Source: an uncultured Marvinbryantia sp. (GTDB lineage: Bacteria; Bacillota; Clostridia; Lachnospirales; Lachnospiraceae). Taken from it: a stretch of 5,902 bases of DNA. The position numbers and the translations under genes were made by a program. The DNA is taken from the NCBI GenBank assembly GCA_947624335.1, contig CANQJX010000119.1, forward strand, positions 1-5,902. The letters are read 5' to 3'. The notes beneath the pieces are model-generated. The model was not told the origin of the DNA and did no database searches. It was given only the letters and a program-made list of their open reading frames with translations. How positions within the stretch are numbered: position 1 is the first letter of the stretch; every line of letters starts with the position of its first letter. Positions 4,966-5,902 of this stretch are shown piece after piece.

Positions 4966-5902
4966 ATGAAGGACGTCGGCAATTTTTCCACGGGAAGCGT
5001 CTGGAGGCATATCGTCGCACTAGCGGTGCCGATGACGGCGGCGCAGCTGGTGCAGGTAGTATATAATATTGTGGACCGCATTTACATCGGACATCTTCCG
5101 GGAGCGGATTCGCTTGCGTTAACCGGGCTGGGGCTTACCTTTCCGGTGATCACGCTGGTAGGGGCGTTTACAAACCTGTTTGGCATGGGCGGGACGCCCC
5201 TGTGTTCGATTGCGCGCGGAAGGAACGATGCGCAGCGCGCGGAAAAAATCATCGGAAATACCTTTACCATGCTCTGCATCAGCAGCCTTGTGATGATGCT
5301 GTTCTGCTATTCGTTTTTAAAACCGATTCTTTATCTGTTTGGCGCGAGCGACAGGACTTTTCCGTATGCCAGACAATATCTTCTGATCTATCTGATCGGA
5401 ACGCCGTTTATCATGCTGGGAACAGGCATGAACGGGTTTATCAATTCGCAGGGGTTTGCCGCCACGGGGATGTTTACCATCTTATTGGGCGCGGCGGCGA
5501 ATATCATTCTGGATCCGGTTTTTATTTTTGGGCTTGATATGGGGATCGCGGGCGCCGCGCTGGCCACGGTGCTGTCGCAGATGCTCTCCGCCGTCTGGGT
5601 GCTGCACTTCCTCACCGGAACGCAGACGCGGCTGCGGCTGAGCCGCCGGTGGATGAAGCCGGAGCGGAAGGTGATGCTGCCGGTGCTGGCCCTGGGCATC
5701 TCGCCCTTCATCATGCAGTCCACCGAGGCGCTGCTGAACATCTCCTTCAACAGCTCCCTCCAGCGCTACGGCGGCGACCCCGCCGTGGGGGCCATGACCG
5801 TGGCCAGCACCATCATGCAGATCGTCTGGATCCCCACCCAGGGCATTGGCCAGGGTTCCCAGCCGATCATCAGCTACAACTACGGCGCGAAAAATCCCCA
5901 GC
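4966..5902 (+). CDS. MATE-family multidrug efflux transporter, MepA-like (3' end outside window)
   Basis: MATE proteins are inner-membrane antiporters that export cationic drugs and other compounds using a Na+ or H+ gradient. The frame is open to the window end, giving 312 residues of an expected roughly 450. GGGAGG at 4953-4958 lies 7 bases before the ATG. Visible family features include the N-terminal PMTAAQLVQVVYNIVDRIYI (about 22-41), LGLTFP, a central NIILDPVFIFGLDMGIAGAA stretch (about 179-198) that closes the first six-helix half, and GAMTVASTIMQIVWIP then GIGQGSQPIISYNYGA in the second half. These resemble MepA-type members. Codon use changes sharply near residue 192-198: 69 of 198 codons end in A or T before 5560, but only 3 of 107 between 5560 and 5880. 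The protein remains coherent, so the gene may be a mosaic or an assembly chimera. Confidence 0.92.
   Translation, partial: MKDVGNFSTGSVWRHIVALAVPMTAAQLVQVVYNIVDRIYIGHLPGADSLALTGLGLTFPVITLVGAFTNLFGMGGTPLCSIARGRNDAQRAEKIIGNTFTMLCISSLVMMLFCYSFLKPILYLFGASDRTFPYARQYLLIYLIGTPFIMLGTGMNGFINSQGFAATGMFTILLGAAANIILDPVFIFGLDMGIAGAALATVLSQMLSAVWVLHFLTGTQTRLRLSRRWMKPERKVMLPVLALGISPFIMQSTEALLNISFNSSLQRYGGDPAVGAMTVASTIMQIVWIPTQGIGQGSQPIISYNYGAKNPQ
5540..5880 (+). other. Segment of sharply different codon use within the MATE gene
   Basis: From about 5560 nearly every codon ends in G or C, and alanine shifts from mostly GCG to mostly GCC. Phenylalanine shifts from mostly TTT to TTC. The upstream part of the same gene and all earlier genes are mixed at the third position. 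The final codons (GCG, AAA, AAT near 5890-5898) hint at a possible return, but too few bases remain to judge. The reading frame and family motifs run through the join without a break. Confidence 0.75.

Overview
The window reads as the chromosome of an endospore-forming Clostridia member of the Bacillota, most likely of a Lachnospiraceae-like gut lineage with medium-to-high GC. The reasons are a linked spoIIGA-sigE pair, strong AGGAGG-type ribosome binding sites, a Gram-positive-style membrane-anchored lipid-free exoprotein, and a PilT-type type IV pilus ATPase. The family-level placement is inference from protein flavour. No database search was possible. No tRNA, rRNA, CRISPR array, insertion sequence or phage gene is visible.

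Layout. Positions 1-696 (+) hold the 3' part of pilT, the pilus retraction ATPase. It converges on a two-gene minus-strand operon: aroE (2340-1483, shikimate dehydrogenase) followed 12 bp later by an unrecognised single-pass membrane protein with an exported domain resembling part of a solute-binding protein (1470-748). A 10-bp perfect hairpin at 739-762, overlapping the last codons of that protein, separates the convergent units. aroD (2458-3219, type I 3-dehydroquinate dehydratase) is divergent from aroE. The 117-bp gap holds two candidate sigma-A promoters back to back, with their -35 boxes only 2 bp apart. AroD and AroE catalyse consecutive steps (3-dehydroquinate to 3-dehydroshikimate to shikimate), or the reverse in quinate/shikimate catabolism.

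Next comes the mother-cell sporulation switch: spoIIGA (3322-4143, GTG start), the membrane protease that activates pro-sigma-E, and sigE (4161-4901), 17 bp downstream. The spoIIGA upstream region has a TTGACA and a TATACT separated by an unusually long 21 bp. Two Spo0A-box-like heptamers lie 10 bp apart upstream of them. This resembles the known Spo0A-dependent spoIIG promoter of Bacillus subtilis. The usual downstream partner sigG is absent. Instead a MATE-family efflux gene (4966 to the window end, incomplete) follows with its own promoter.

The most striking anomaly is inside the MATE gene. Near 5540-5560 codon use changes abruptly, from about 35% A/T-ending codons to about 3%, while the protein stays intact. 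This points to a mosaic gene or a chimeric assembly join. I found no clearly new biological system. The best leads are this composition break, the spoIIG-type promoter, the missing sigG and the unrecognised aroE-linked membrane protein.
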